Positions 4,821-11,367 of a stretch of DNA of 11,367 nt are shown here, one piece after another. Position numbers and translations under genes: made by a program. Each line of letters opens with the position of its first letter. Position 1 is the stretch's first letter. Source of the stretch: Bryobacterales bacterium (GTDB lineage: Bacteria; Acidobacteriota; Terriglobia; Bryobacterales; Bryobacteraceae); NCBI GenBank assembly GCA_025456495.1, contig JALOKO010000064.1, positions 1 to 11,367 of the forward strand. The letters are read 5' to 3'. Below the pieces are notes generated by a model, which had not been told where the DNA came from, searched no databases, and was given only the letters and a program-made list of their open reading frames with translations.

Positions 4821-6812
4821 ATGCAAGCGCGGATGCAGAAAATCGGGCGGTACGAAATTGAGCGCGAGTTGGGTCGCGGCGCGATGGGCATAGTCTATCT
4901 GGCGCGCGATACCCGACTAGGCCGCGCCGTCGCGCTGAAGACCATCCGCCTGGGCGACTTCGCCGACGCCGAGAAGTTGCAACGCCTTCGCGAGAGGCTG
5001 ATTCGCGAGGCGCAGTCCGCGGGCAGCCTGTCGCACGAGAATATCGTCACCATTTACGACGTGGACGAGTTGGACGAAATCTCGTATATCTCCATGGAAT
5101 ACGTCGAGGGCGATAGCCTGGAGCGGATGATGGAGCGGCGGCGGGAGTTGTCGCGCGAGGCGCTGCTTTCGTTGCTGCGCCAGATTGCCAGCGGGTTGGA
5201 CTTCGCGCACAGCCGGGGAATCGTACATCGCGATGTGAAGCCGCCGAACGTCATGGTGACGCCGCTGGGGCGGGTGAAGCTAACCGACTTTGGCGTCGCA
5301 AAGATCACCTACGCCAGCAGCATGACCCAGGGCGGAGCGATGTTGGGAACGCCTGACTACATGTCTCCGGAGCAGATCGACGGGCGGAATGTGAGTGGCC
5401 GGACAGACCAGTTTTCGCTGGGAGTGATCGCGTTTGAGATGCTCACCGGCGAGAAACCGTTTGTCGCGGATTCGCTGGCGTCATTGATCTATCGGATCGC
5501 TCACGAAAAGCTGCCGGAGGCAACGCTGCTGAATCCGTCGCTCAGCGAAGAGGTTTCGGAAGTGCTGCAGCGCAGCATGGCCAAGCGGCCAGAGGACCGC
5601 TACCCGAGTTGTATTGCTTTCCTGGATGCACTGACGGAGGCATGCCAGAGGGCAGTTGGCTGGCATGCCCTGCCCCGGGGCATGAGCCAGACGCTGCCGA
5701 CGGCGCATGAAGCAGCGGGGTTGACGCCACCATCTCCAGCGGTAACGAGGGCGGGTCTCGAGCCGCCGCCTCCGGCGCGTTCAATCGGGCCGCCAACGCC
5801 CGTGGCTGGGCCGCCAGCACCAGTGCCTGGGTCGCCAGCACCAGTGCCTGGGCCGCCAGTTCCGGTAGCCCGGCCAATGCCTGCCTTGGGTGGACCGGCG
5901 CCCGTCGCGGAGGCCGGATTCATCACCGCCCCGCCAGTGGACTTGGCGGCCACTGTGGAGGGCGTGCCCACGCAGACTCGCGAATGGTTGCGCACCGTGG
6001 AGCAGGAGACTGCGTCGCAACAGTCCCGGCGCCGACGCACAGGACTGCTGGCGCTTGTTGGCACCGTATGTCTTGCCGTTGGGCTAGGGGCAGCCTATGT
6101 CTGGTTGGGCGGAGCGCTGCCTTGGGCGCCGGCCACTGTCGCGCCCCCTGGACAGAACGCGACGGCAAGCAACCCGGAGACCGGCAGTGTAGAAGCGCCC
6201 TTCACGGCGAATACGGCAAGTGAGGGCGGGCAGATCCGGGCAAGCGCGCCCGACGCAATGGACGCAGCCGACGCACCAGTCTCTGATGGGGGGCAGGATG
6301 CGCCACAGGCAATCACTGCGCCCACGCCGACACCGGCCACCCCAGTGCCCGCTGCCCCCAAGGAATCCAGTCGGCCTTTGTCAACGAAGGAACCGGTCAA
6401 GACGGCCCGCTTCATCACCGAACCCCCCGGGGCACGCGTGACCGTGGACGCCACGCCCGGGCTAAGCTGCGAAACCCCGTGTACTTTGGAGCTGCCCGTA
6501 GGCAGGCATACGGTTTCCGCGCGGATGCCCGGGTATCGCAATGAGATTCGCGCCATGGAAGTGACCAACTACGGTGGACTCGTGAACATGAAACTGGAAC
6601 GCGCGGTGGGCATGGTGCGCGTGATCAGCAACCCGGCCGGGGCCAGCGTGCTGGTGAACGGCGAACGACAGAACGGCATCACTCCGCTGAACCTGCGGCT
6701 CCTGCCAGGAGGCTACTCCATTGTGATTGAGCGGGAGGGCCGCCGAGTAGAACGGCGGATCCAGGTACGTGAGGACGCCGTGGTGCAGTTGTCCGCGGAG
6801 CTTGCGCCGTAG
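4821..6812 (+). CDS. Membrane-anchored Ser/Thr protein kinase with C-terminal PEGA domains
   Basis: A Hanks-type kinase of 663 residues. The kinase domain (about 11-280) has the glycine loop GRGAMG at 18-23, ATP Lys40, alpha-C Glu63, catalytic loop HRDVKPPN at 136-143 (Asp138, Asn143), DFG at 156-158 and GTPDYMSPEQ at 176-185, so it should be active. A proline/alanine-rich linker (about 295-400) includes four GPPAPVP-like heptads. RRRR at 403-406 precedes one hydrophobic helix (about 408-430), then a Thr/Pro/Ala-rich stretch. Two PEGA domains follow (about 528-592, with a CETPC cysteine pair, and 595-660). The arrangement places the kinase in the cytoplasm and PEGA at the envelope, perhaps binding cell-wall sugar or protein. 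ATG 4821 is chosen because GGAAG lies five bases upstream; GTG 4806 and ATG 4833 are alternatives. The gene stands alone, divergent from the ilv operon. Its substrates and ligand are unknown. Confidence 0.93.
   Translation: MQARMQKIGRYEIERELGRGAMGIVYLARDTRLGRAVALKTIRLGDFADAEKLQRLRERLIREAQSAGSLSHENIVTIYDVDELDEISYISMEYVEGDSLERMMERRRELSREALLSLLRQIASGLDFAHSRGIVHRDVKPPNVMVTPLGRVKLTDFGVAKITYASSMTQGGAMLGTPDYMSPEQIDGRNVSGRTDQFSLGVIAFEMLTGEKPFVADSLASLIYRIAHEKLPEATLLNPSLSEEVSEVLQRSMAKRPEDRYPSCIAFLDALTEACQRAVGWHALPRGMSQTLPTAHEAAGLTPPSPAVTRAGLEPPPPARSIGPPTPVAGPPAPVPGSPAPVPGPPVPVARPMPALGGPAPVAEAGFITAPPVDLAATVEGVPTQTREWLRTVEQETASQQSRRRRTGLLALVGTVCLAVGLGAAYVWLGGALPWAPATVAPPGQNATASNPETGSVEAPFTANTASEGGQIRASAPDAMDAADAPVSDGGQDAPQAITAPTPTPATPVPAAPKESSRPLSTKEPVKTARFITEPPGARVTVDATPGLSCETPCTLELPVGRHTVSARMPGYRNEIRAMEVTNYGGLVNMKLERAVGMVRVISNPAGASVLVNGERQNGITPLNLRLLPGGYSIVIEREGRRVERRIQVREDAVVQLSAELAP
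5787..5870 (+). repeat. Four 21-bp tandem repeats coding proline-rich heptads
   Basis: Four in-frame 21-base units begin at 5787, 5808, 5829 and 5850. They code GPPTPVA, GPPAPVP, GSPAPVP and GPPVPVA. The middle two differ by one base, which suggests recent slippage or unequal exchange. Degenerate copies continue to about 5910. They lie in the kinase linker before the membrane helix. Confidence 0.88.
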
Positions 6813-6813
6813 C

Positions 6814-8256
6814 CTATGCGCCCGCGCTGCTACGCAATGAGATGCCGGCCTTTTTCAACACTGCGTGCGTCCCGTAGGGTGCGCGCTGGGGACGGGCCAG
6901 CATGCGGTTTGCCTCATCGCTGTTCGTGAAGCGTTCGGCGGTGGCATCCCACTTCAGCTGGCCCTTCACGCGCATCGCAATGTGTCCCAGCAGGCAGGCC
7001 GTGCAGGAACGGTGGCCCACCTCGGCGTTGGTGACGGGCTGCTTGCGGCTGCGGATGGCCTCCAGCCAATCCCGATGATGATCGTTGCGCGGGCTTGCAT
7101 GCAGTCTCGTCTCGTGCGCCTTCAGCCCGTCACGCAGCATACGCGGATCATGCGCATCCAGCACCTTGCTCCGGGCGCCAACAGCGGGTTCGCCTTGCGA
7201 ATACTTGCCGCGCGTTACCCAGATCCATCCGTCTTCGCCAACGAAACGGACGCCGTTGGGATAGTAGTCACTGATGTACATGGCTGCGCCGTTGGGGTAC
7301 AGCATACGCACATGATAGTTGCCGTGAACATCCCACAAGCCGGAACCGGCCGCGGGGAACTCCGCGTGGGCGGTAATTTCGGACGGACCGGCAAGCTCCA
7401 AATCCATTGCCCAGTGGGCGATGTCCACATGATGCGTGCCCCAACCGGTGATCATGCCGGCGCCGAATTGCTCACAGCGCAGCCAGCCAGGACGGTCGTA
7501 GCGGGCGGACAGGTCACCCTTCTGAGGATGAACCCGGTCTTCGGTGTAGTGGACCTGGGGCGTGGAGCCAAGCCAAAAATCGTAGTCCAGCACGGAGGGA
7601 ACCGTCTGTTGCGCCACGCTGCCGCCCGCGGGATCGTACGGTAGTCCGATGAGGATCTCTTTCACCGTGCCGATGCGGCCGTTGCGCACCAGTTCGCAGG
7701 CCAGCCGCCATTGCAGGTCGCTGCGCTGCTGGCTGCCCAGTTGCAGAATCCGGCCGGTGCGCTTGACGATGTCGGCCATGTGCCTGCCTTCCTCCACCGT
7801 CAGGGAGGTTGGCTTCTGCAGGTAGATGTCCTTGCCGGCGAGGGCGGCCTCCATGGCGGGCTGCGCGTGCCAGTGGTCAGGGGTAGAAATGCAAACAGCA
7901 TCAATGGATGGGTCAGCCAGCATTTCGCGATAGTCACTAAAGGTGCGGATGCCGGCGTTGTTGGCGCTGCCGAAGCGCTTGGCGTACTCGGCCTCAATCG
8001 CGGTCTTTGCGTCTGCCAGGCGGGTGCGGTCCACATCGGCTACCGCCACGAAGCGGGCAAGATCGTGATTGCGGAAGACGCCGGGGAACTCAGAATAGCG
8101 GGCGATGCGACCGCAGCCAATTTGAGCCACCTGGATGCGGTTACTGGGTGCGGATTGCCCTAGAACCGTAGCGGGCACAATGGCGGGAAACGCCGTAGCC
8201 GCCGCAACAAAGGCGCGTCGAGAGGGCGCCGACGGGGAGGGGGTTTGCGCGCTCAT
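6814..8256 (-). CDS. Tat-exported Gfo/Idh/MocA family oxidoreductase
   Basis: An NAD(P)-dependent sugar-type dehydrogenase or related enzyme of 480 residues. The N-terminus carries a twin-arginine signal: SRRAF at 12-16, then a weakly hydrophobic run to about residue 33 (ATVLG). The Rossmann motif GCGRIA is at 47-52. STPDHWHAQPA (124-134) leads to QKP at 147-149, where the family usually has EKP. The C-terminal domain has WGTHHVDIAHW at 272-282, with the His and Asp expected near the active site, and NDHHRDWLEAI near the end. This subfamily is abundant in Acidobacteria and Planctomycetes; members act on sugars, inositols or glycosides, and the substrate cannot be read from sequence. ATG 8256 is chosen because it overlaps the thuA-like stop as ATGA and has AGGAGG seven bases upstream. 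The in-frame extension to 8292 would bury the Tat signal. It ends one base from the convergent kinase stop. Confidence 0.93.
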   Translation of the reverse strand: MSAQTPSPSAPSRRAFVAAATAFPAIVPATVLGQSAPSNRIQVAQIGCGRIARYSEFPGVFRNHDLARFVAVADVDRTRLADAKTAIEAEYAKRFGSANNAGIRTFSDYREMLADPSIDAVCISTPDHWHAQPAMEAALAGKDIYLQKPTSLTVEEGRHMADIVKRTGRILQLGSQQRSDLQWRLACELVRNGRIGTVKEILIGLPYDPAGGSVAQQTVPSVLDYDFWLGSTPQVHYTEDRVHPQKGDLSARYDRPGWLRCEQFGAGMITGWGTHHVDIAHWAMDLELAGPSEITAHAEFPAAGSGLWDVHGNYHVRMLYPNGAAMYISDYYPNGVRFVGEDGWIWVTRGKYSQGEPAVGARSKVLDAHDPRMLRDGLKAHETRLHASPRNDHHRDWLEAIRSRKQPVTNAEVGHRSCTACLLGHIAMRVKGQLKWDATAERFTNSDEANRMLARPQRAPYGTHAVLKKAGISLRSSAGA

Positions 8257-9032
8257 TGAGAGGCCTCCTGGGTAAGGTTGCCAATGGCCCATTGAATGCC
8301 GCCCAGCATCACCTGCAGCACGCGAGGGTCACGGTAGTGATCCTTCTTGTGGCCAAGCCCGGTGTAAAACACGTGAGCGCCTTCGAAGTGGTGATACCAC
8401 GCGACAGGGAGAGCCGTGCCAAAGGAGTTGGAACGACGTTCAGCGCGCTTGTCGTCGCGAAGGCGGGTTTGGTCTACCACCAACAGCGGGATGATGGCGG
8501 GGTTCATCTCCTTGTGGAAGTAGCACTCGTCTTCCATCACGAATTGGGCGGGCAATGCGGCGGTGGCCGGGTGGTGGTTGCTTGCCACGCGTATGGTGTA
8601 GGCCTGCATGGGCGGGTGGTAGTCGAAGCTGCCCCCAATCATCGCCCAATACCAGGGCCACCGCCGCTCTGAGCCAGTGGCGGAGTGGATGCCCACGAAG
8701 CCCTTTCCACTGCGCAGGAACTGCTGGAAAGCCTCCCGCTGCTGGTCAGTGGCAAAGGCCTCGTTGTTGGAATTGGAAAAGACAATCGCCGCGTAGCGGC
8801 CAAGACCCTCGGCGGTGAAGACAGCGGGATCATCGCTATGGTCCACCGTGAAGCCATTCTCTTCCCCCAGCTTGCGGATGGCGGCGACGCTGTCGGCGAT
8901 GTTGTCGTGGACGTAGCCCTTGCCATCGGGGGTGAAGTTGCGGGTGTACACCAGGATGGCGGGGTCAGCCGCCAGCAAAGGAACGGAGATCGCCGCGAAA
9001 AAAACAAGCGTGATGAAGCGAACAAAAGCCAT
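8253..9032 (-). CDS. Secreted ThuA-domain protein
   Basis: A 259-residue protein with a Sec signal peptide: Arg5, a hydrophobic core at about 6-20, and probable cleavage after Ala21 or Ala22. The rest is a ThuA-like (class I glutamine amidotransferase-like fold) domain: VYTRNF at 28-33, His42, GKGFVGIHSATG at 109-120, MIGGSFDYHP, and VFYTGLGH near the C-terminus. ThuA was named in rhizobial trehalose use; in Acidobacteria, Bacteroidetes and Planctomycetes such proteins are usually secreted and sit beside Gfo/Idh/MocA genes, as here. The next gene starts inside its stop (ATGA), so the two are made together. ATG 9032 is chosen because GAGG lies nine bases upstream and the signal peptide starts there; TTG 9047 would add five residues. 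The substrate is unknown; a role in external carbohydrate modification is inferred. Confidence 0.92.
   Translation of the reverse strand: MAFVRFITLVFFAAISVPLLAADPAILVYTRNFTPDGKGYVHDNIADSVAAIRKLGEENGFTVDHSDDPAVFTAEGLGRYAAIVFSNSNNEAFATDQQREAFQQFLRSGKGFVGIHSATGSERRWPWYWAMIGGSFDYHPPMQAYTIRVASNHHPATAALPAQFVMEDECYFHKEMNPAIIPLLVVDQTRLRDDKRAERRSNSFGTALPVAWYHHFEGAHVFYTGLGHKKDHYRDPRVLQVMLGGIQWAIGNLTQEASQ
8264..8269 (-). promoter_or_regulatory. Consensus Shine-Dalgarno site of the Gfo/Idh/MocA gene
   Basis: AGGAGG on the minus strand, seven bases before ATG 8256, lies inside the 3' end of the ThuA-like gene. It is the strongest ribosome site in the window and fixes the downstream start. Confidence 0.85.
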
Positions 9033-9055
9033 CGCGATGCACCTCAACTGGCCCT

Positions 9056-9086
9056 ATCGTATCGCGAATGGCTTGGGCAGGAACAA
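9056..9086 (-). promoter_or_regulatory. Weak promoter candidate for the ThuA/oxidoreductase pair
   Basis: TTGTTC (9086-9081) and TACGAT (9061-9056) on the minus strand are 19 bases apart, a long spacer with modest matches. They lie in the 88-base gap between the methyltransferase and the ThuA-like gene. The ThuA pair could equally be read through from upstream. Confidence 0.22.
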
Positions 9087-9099
9087 GCCGCATTCGGCT
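9086..9099 (-). other. Small hairpin after the methyltransferase gene
   Basis: AGCCG-AATG-CGGCT on the minus strand forms a five-pair stem 22 bases after the methyltransferase stop, followed by TGTTCC. It is too short and lacks a full U-tract, so it is at best a weak terminator. It overlaps the first base of the weak promoter candidate. Confidence 0.3.
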
Positions 9100-9120
9100 G
9101 TGCCGGACGCGGCGCGTCAG

Positions 9121-10299
9121 CTAGCCCTTGCTGGAATCGGCGGATCGTCCGCGACCCGCTTCGCCCGGCTGAGCGCGTAAGGGCGCGGAAGCGACGAAAC
9201 CGTCGAGGATGGAGCGTGCATCGCGATGGCGGCGGATCATCCACTGTTCCTCCAACAAAGAGACCCAGCGCCGCACGAGACGCATGAGGTGGGCAGGAAG
9301 ACGATGGAGCGGATAGGCGGGTGACGACTCAAAGCGAGTAATCTCATCGGCGGCATCCACCAACGATGGGGACTGCGGGACTGCAGCGTCCCCATCCGGG
9401 CGATCTCCGGAGACGGGCCGCTGCGCAAGCAGCACCACGTTGCCGCCATCCGCGGAGGCGTTGGCCCACACGACATGGAACCCCGCCCTGCGCACCGTCC
9501 CGGTGAGGGAGAGTGGGGTGAAGTGTACGAGATGCGCACGATGGAAGCGTCGGGAGCGCGTCGACAGCGGGCCGATCAGGTTGGGCACCTCCAACAACAG
9601 CCATCCGCCGGGGGCAAGCCACGCGAGCACTGCGCGCAGACATGTAACGGGGTTCGGCAAATGCTCCAGGACATGAAACATGGTGAGCGCCTGCAGGCTG
9701 CCCGGGGCAATGTCCGCCGATTGCCAAATGCCCTGTCGCACCGGAAGCCCCAGCACCTGCGCGGCGTGATTGGCATAGCCCGCATGGGGCTCAAGACCTT
9801 CGGCGTCCAGGCCCGCCGCGCGGGCCACGGCAACGAATTCACCGCCGCCAGCGCCGAGATCTAACAGGCGACTTCCCGCGGGCAGATGGGGCAGCAAATG
9901 CCACAGCCGCTGCCGGGCCAGACGCGCCGCGCGCAGCACATGCTTTCCGCGCGGGGTAATGACTCCCTTGTATTCCTGCCGGTATTCCTCCTGATAGAAG
10001 TGAGTCAGCTCTTCCTCGCTGGGAAGCGGGTGAGTTCTCGCTACGCCGCAATGCAGACACAGCAGCGTCTGCATGGGTGCGCCGTCACGGTCTTTACCAG
10101 CCAGCAGACGGTAACTGAAGCTCCCGCAAACGGGGCAGGAACTGTCGGCTCCGGAAGGCGCAATGGTCTTAGCCGGCTCTGGGGTCTCAGCCAGCTCTGG
10201 GGTCTCAGCCAGCTCTGGGGTCTCAGCCAGCTCGGGGGTCTCAGCCAGCTCGGGGGTCTTAGCCAGTTCGGGGTTGGGAGGTAGGCCTTGAGAGTCCAT
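9121..10299 (-). CDS. SAM-dependent methyltransferase with zinc-ribbon-like N-terminus and PELAET repeats
   Basis: A class I methyltransferase of 392 residues. After the start comes a six-unit PELAET repeat (residues 10-45). A cysteine pattern CPVC (55-58) and CLHC (81-84) then resembles a zinc ribbon, followed by PLPSEEELTHFYQEEYR. SAM motif I is LLDLGAGGG at 145-153, and FHVLEHLPNP and PGGWLLLEVPN mark the later motifs of the Methyltransf_23 type. The C-terminal tail is basic. Proteins of this build are common in surface polysaccharide and nucleotide-sugar clusters, where they methylate sugars; the glycosyltransferase upstream fits that. The acceptor is unknown. ATG 10299 is preferred over an in-frame TTG at 10338, but its ribosome site is poor (GGGGAG about 13 bases away). 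The gene lies 74 bases after the glycosyltransferase and is probably cotranscribed with it. Confidence 0.88.
   Translation of the reverse strand: MDSQGLPPNPELAKTPELAETPELAETPELAETPELAETPEPAKTIAPSGADSSCPVCGSFSYRLLAGKDRDGAPMQTLLCLHCGVARTHPLPSEEELTHFYQEEYRQEYKGVITPRGKHVLRAARLARQRLWHLLPHLPAGSRLLDLGAGGGEFVAVARAAGLDAEGLEPHAGYANHAAQVLGLPVRQGIWQSADIAPGSLQALTMFHVLEHLPNPVTCLRAVLAWLAPGGWLLLEVPNLIGPLSTRSRRFHRAHLVHFTPLSLTGTVRRAGFHVVWANASADGGNVVLLAQRPVSGDRPDGDAAVPQSPSLVDAADEITRFESSPAYPLHRLPAHLMRLVRRWVSLLEEQWMIRRHRDARSILDGFVASAPLRAQPGEAGRGRSADSSKG
10165..10272 (-). repeat. Six 18-bp tandem repeats coding PELAET hexapeptides
   Basis: Six in-frame 18-base units code PELAKT, four PELAET and PEPAKT at the N-terminus of the methyltransferase. 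The central copies are nearly identical, some differing by one or two bases. This points to recent expansion by slippage. The copy number changes in steps of six residues without breaking the frame. Confidence 0.92.
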
Positions 10300-10373
10300 C
10301 GTGCCAGGAATGCTCCCCAGGATCGCGCATTTCGGCAAAAAATGCAGCAGGGTCGCCTTGCAAGCGCGAACGA

Positions 10374-11360
10374 TCAGCTCGCCGAACGGGTCTTCGCGCC
10401 AGGAAGGCAGAAGGCGGCCAGCACCTGCTGCACCTCATCCACCAGTTCATGGGGCAGGGTGCGATTGCGGCGCGCCGCCAGTGCGCTGGCAATCCCAAGG
10501 CGATGGGCCATCGGATAAATGAGCTTCCGGGAGAGCAGGCGCAATTCCACCGCAAGGCGCAGCGAGGGGCTGCTGACGCCGCGAAAGTAGTCGCGAATCA
10601 CCTGCTGATGATCGCGGATAGTGCGCAGGTACTTGGCGCAATCAAACTGCGGATCCTCGCGAATCACGTGCAGCGCCTCGGGGAGATAGCGGATGTTGCT
10701 GTGCTCCACGGTGCGGATCCATAGGTCGAAATCTTCGCCGCGCCGCCAATGGCAGCGATACGAGTTGCGGCGCGCCCATGAGGTGGTGGACATCACGGTG
10801 GGATGGGATGGCCCATTGCGCAACATCACTTCGGCGGCAGTGCGGGCAAGGTTCGGAATGACGCGCATTCCGCGAAGATGGTTGTGATCGTCCACCACAT
10901 AGCAACCGCTGCTAACGACGTCCAGGGACGGGTCCTGCGTAAAGGCGTCCACCTGACGCTGAAGGCGCGTGGGCATCATCAGGTCGTCGGCGTCCGTCCG
11001 GGCGAGCAGTGTGCCGTTGGCGAGGTGGGCAATCTGATTCAGTCGATGACTCAGCCCGCGATTGGTATCGTCCAAAACGACGCGAATGCGCGGGGACTCC
11101 CACTGCCGCAGGAGATCCCGCGTGCCATCCGTGCTGCCGTCATCCACGGCCACCACTTCCCAATGGGGGTACGTCTGGGCATGGATGGATCGCAGCAGCG
11201 CTGGCAAATGCGCGGCGCATTGATAGCACGGGATGCCGATGGTCACCAAGGGTGTAGATGGAGGGGACTGCAGCACGACGGATGCCTCCTGGGGGGCGCG
11301 CTTATTGGCTCCACACCGCGTCGGGGTGGGAGACTGCGGATGTTGGGGTGAAGTTGTCAT
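10374..11360 (-). CDS. Family 2 (GT-A) glycosyltransferase
   Basis: A 328-residue cytoplasmic transferase moving a sugar from a nucleotide sugar to an acceptor, likely a polysaccharide or lipid-linked oligosaccharide. A Ser/Pro/Gln-rich N-terminal stretch of about 35 residues precedes the GT-A fold. The fold shows TIGIPCYQC at 40-48, VVAVDDGSTDGT at 69-80, the metal-binding RTDADD at 121-126, SHPTVM at 185-190, and the catalytic-base region RGEDFDLW at 207-214. No membrane helix is seen, so it probably works at the inner face of the membrane. Donor and acceptor cannot be read. ATG 11360 has GGAG three bases upstream, a rather tight spacing; the window ends seven bases further, so an upstream start cannot be excluded. 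Next downstream is the methyltransferase. The pair suggests decorated surface glycan. Confidence 0.92.
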   Translation of the reverse strand: MTTSPQHPQSPTPTRCGANKRAPQEASVVLQSPPSTPLVTIGIPCYQCAAHLPALLRSIHAQTYPHWEVVAVDDGSTDGTRDLLRQWESPRIRVVLDDTNRGLSHRLNQIAHLANGTLLARTDADDLMMPTRLQRQVDAFTQDPSLDVVSSGCYVVDDHNHLRGMRVIPNLARTAAEVMLRNGPSHPTVMSTTSWARRNSYRCHWRRGEDFDLWIRTVEHSNIRYLPEALHVIREDPQFDCAKYLRTIRDHQQVIRDYFRGVSSPSLRLAVELRLLSRKLIYPMAHRLGIASALAARRNRTLPHELVDEVQQVLAAFCLPGAKTRSAS

Positions 11361-11367
11361 GAACTCC

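Noticed and set aside
6808..6834. Bidirectional terminator between kinase and oxidoreductase
   Set aside because: The stem has only six pairs, a 15-base loop and no U-tract on either strand.
6865..7644. Plus-strand frame of 259 codons opposite the Gfo/Idh/MocA gene
   Set aside because: The minus strand codes a full family protein here; the antisense frame has no recognisable domain.
8257..8292. 12-residue extension of the Gfo/Idh/MocA protein
   Set aside because: It would bury the Tat signal and includes the AGGAGG site; ATG 8256 in the ATGA overlap is much better.
10314..10340. GCATTT/AAATGC stem between glycosyltransferase and methyltransferase as a terminator
   Set aside because: Six A+T-rich pairs with no following U-tract; too weak, and the two genes are probably cotranscribed.

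Overview
The window is G+C-rich bacterial chromosome with nine protein-coding genes, one of them cut by the left edge, plus a short leader peptide. No tRNA, rRNA, insertion sequence, CRISPR array or phage gene was seen. The gene mix suggests an acidobacterium of the Solibacter/Bryobacter type: a Ser/Thr kinase with C-terminal PEGA domains, a Tat-exported Gfo/Idh/MocA oxidoreductase coupled to a secreted ThuA protein, and a citramalate synthase beside ilvBNC. This assignment is inference from gene content; no marker gene is present.

Region 1 (1-4723, all on the minus strand) is a branched-chain amino acid operon read right to left: promoter, leader peptide, transcription attenuator, ilvB, ilvN, ilvC, cimA. 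IlvB and IlvN form acetohydroxyacid synthase. IlvC reduces and rearranges its product. CimA makes citramalate from pyruvate and acetyl-CoA, the first step of the threonine-independent route to 2-oxobutyrate, which is the second substrate of IlvBN for isoleucine. The operon can therefore send pyruvate to valine, leucine and isoleucine. The main discovery is upstream of ilvB: a 26-codon minus-strand ORF with 8 valine codons (6 of them GTA), ending just before a textbook rho-independent terminator, with a sequence able to form a competing antiterminator. This is the layout of a ribosome-mediated attenuator like ivbL of E. coli or the ilvB leader of Corynebacterium.

Region 2 (4821-6812, plus strand) is a single gene for a membrane-anchored Hanks-type Ser/Thr kinase: cytoplasmic kinase domain, proline-rich heptad repeats, one membrane helix and two PEGA domains outside. 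It diverges from the ilv promoter and converges tail to tail with the next gene, leaving one base between the stop codons.

Region 3 (6814-9032, minus strand) is a two-gene unit: a secreted ThuA-domain protein, then a Tat-exported Gfo/Idh/MocA oxidoreductase, joined by an ATGA overlap. It probably acts on sugars outside the cytoplasm.

Region 4 (9121-11360, minus strand) holds a GT2 glycosyltransferase followed by a SAM methyltransferase with an N-terminal zinc-ribbon-like cysteine pattern and a six-copy PELAET repeat. The pair looks like the edge of a surface polysaccharide cluster that may continue beyond the right border.
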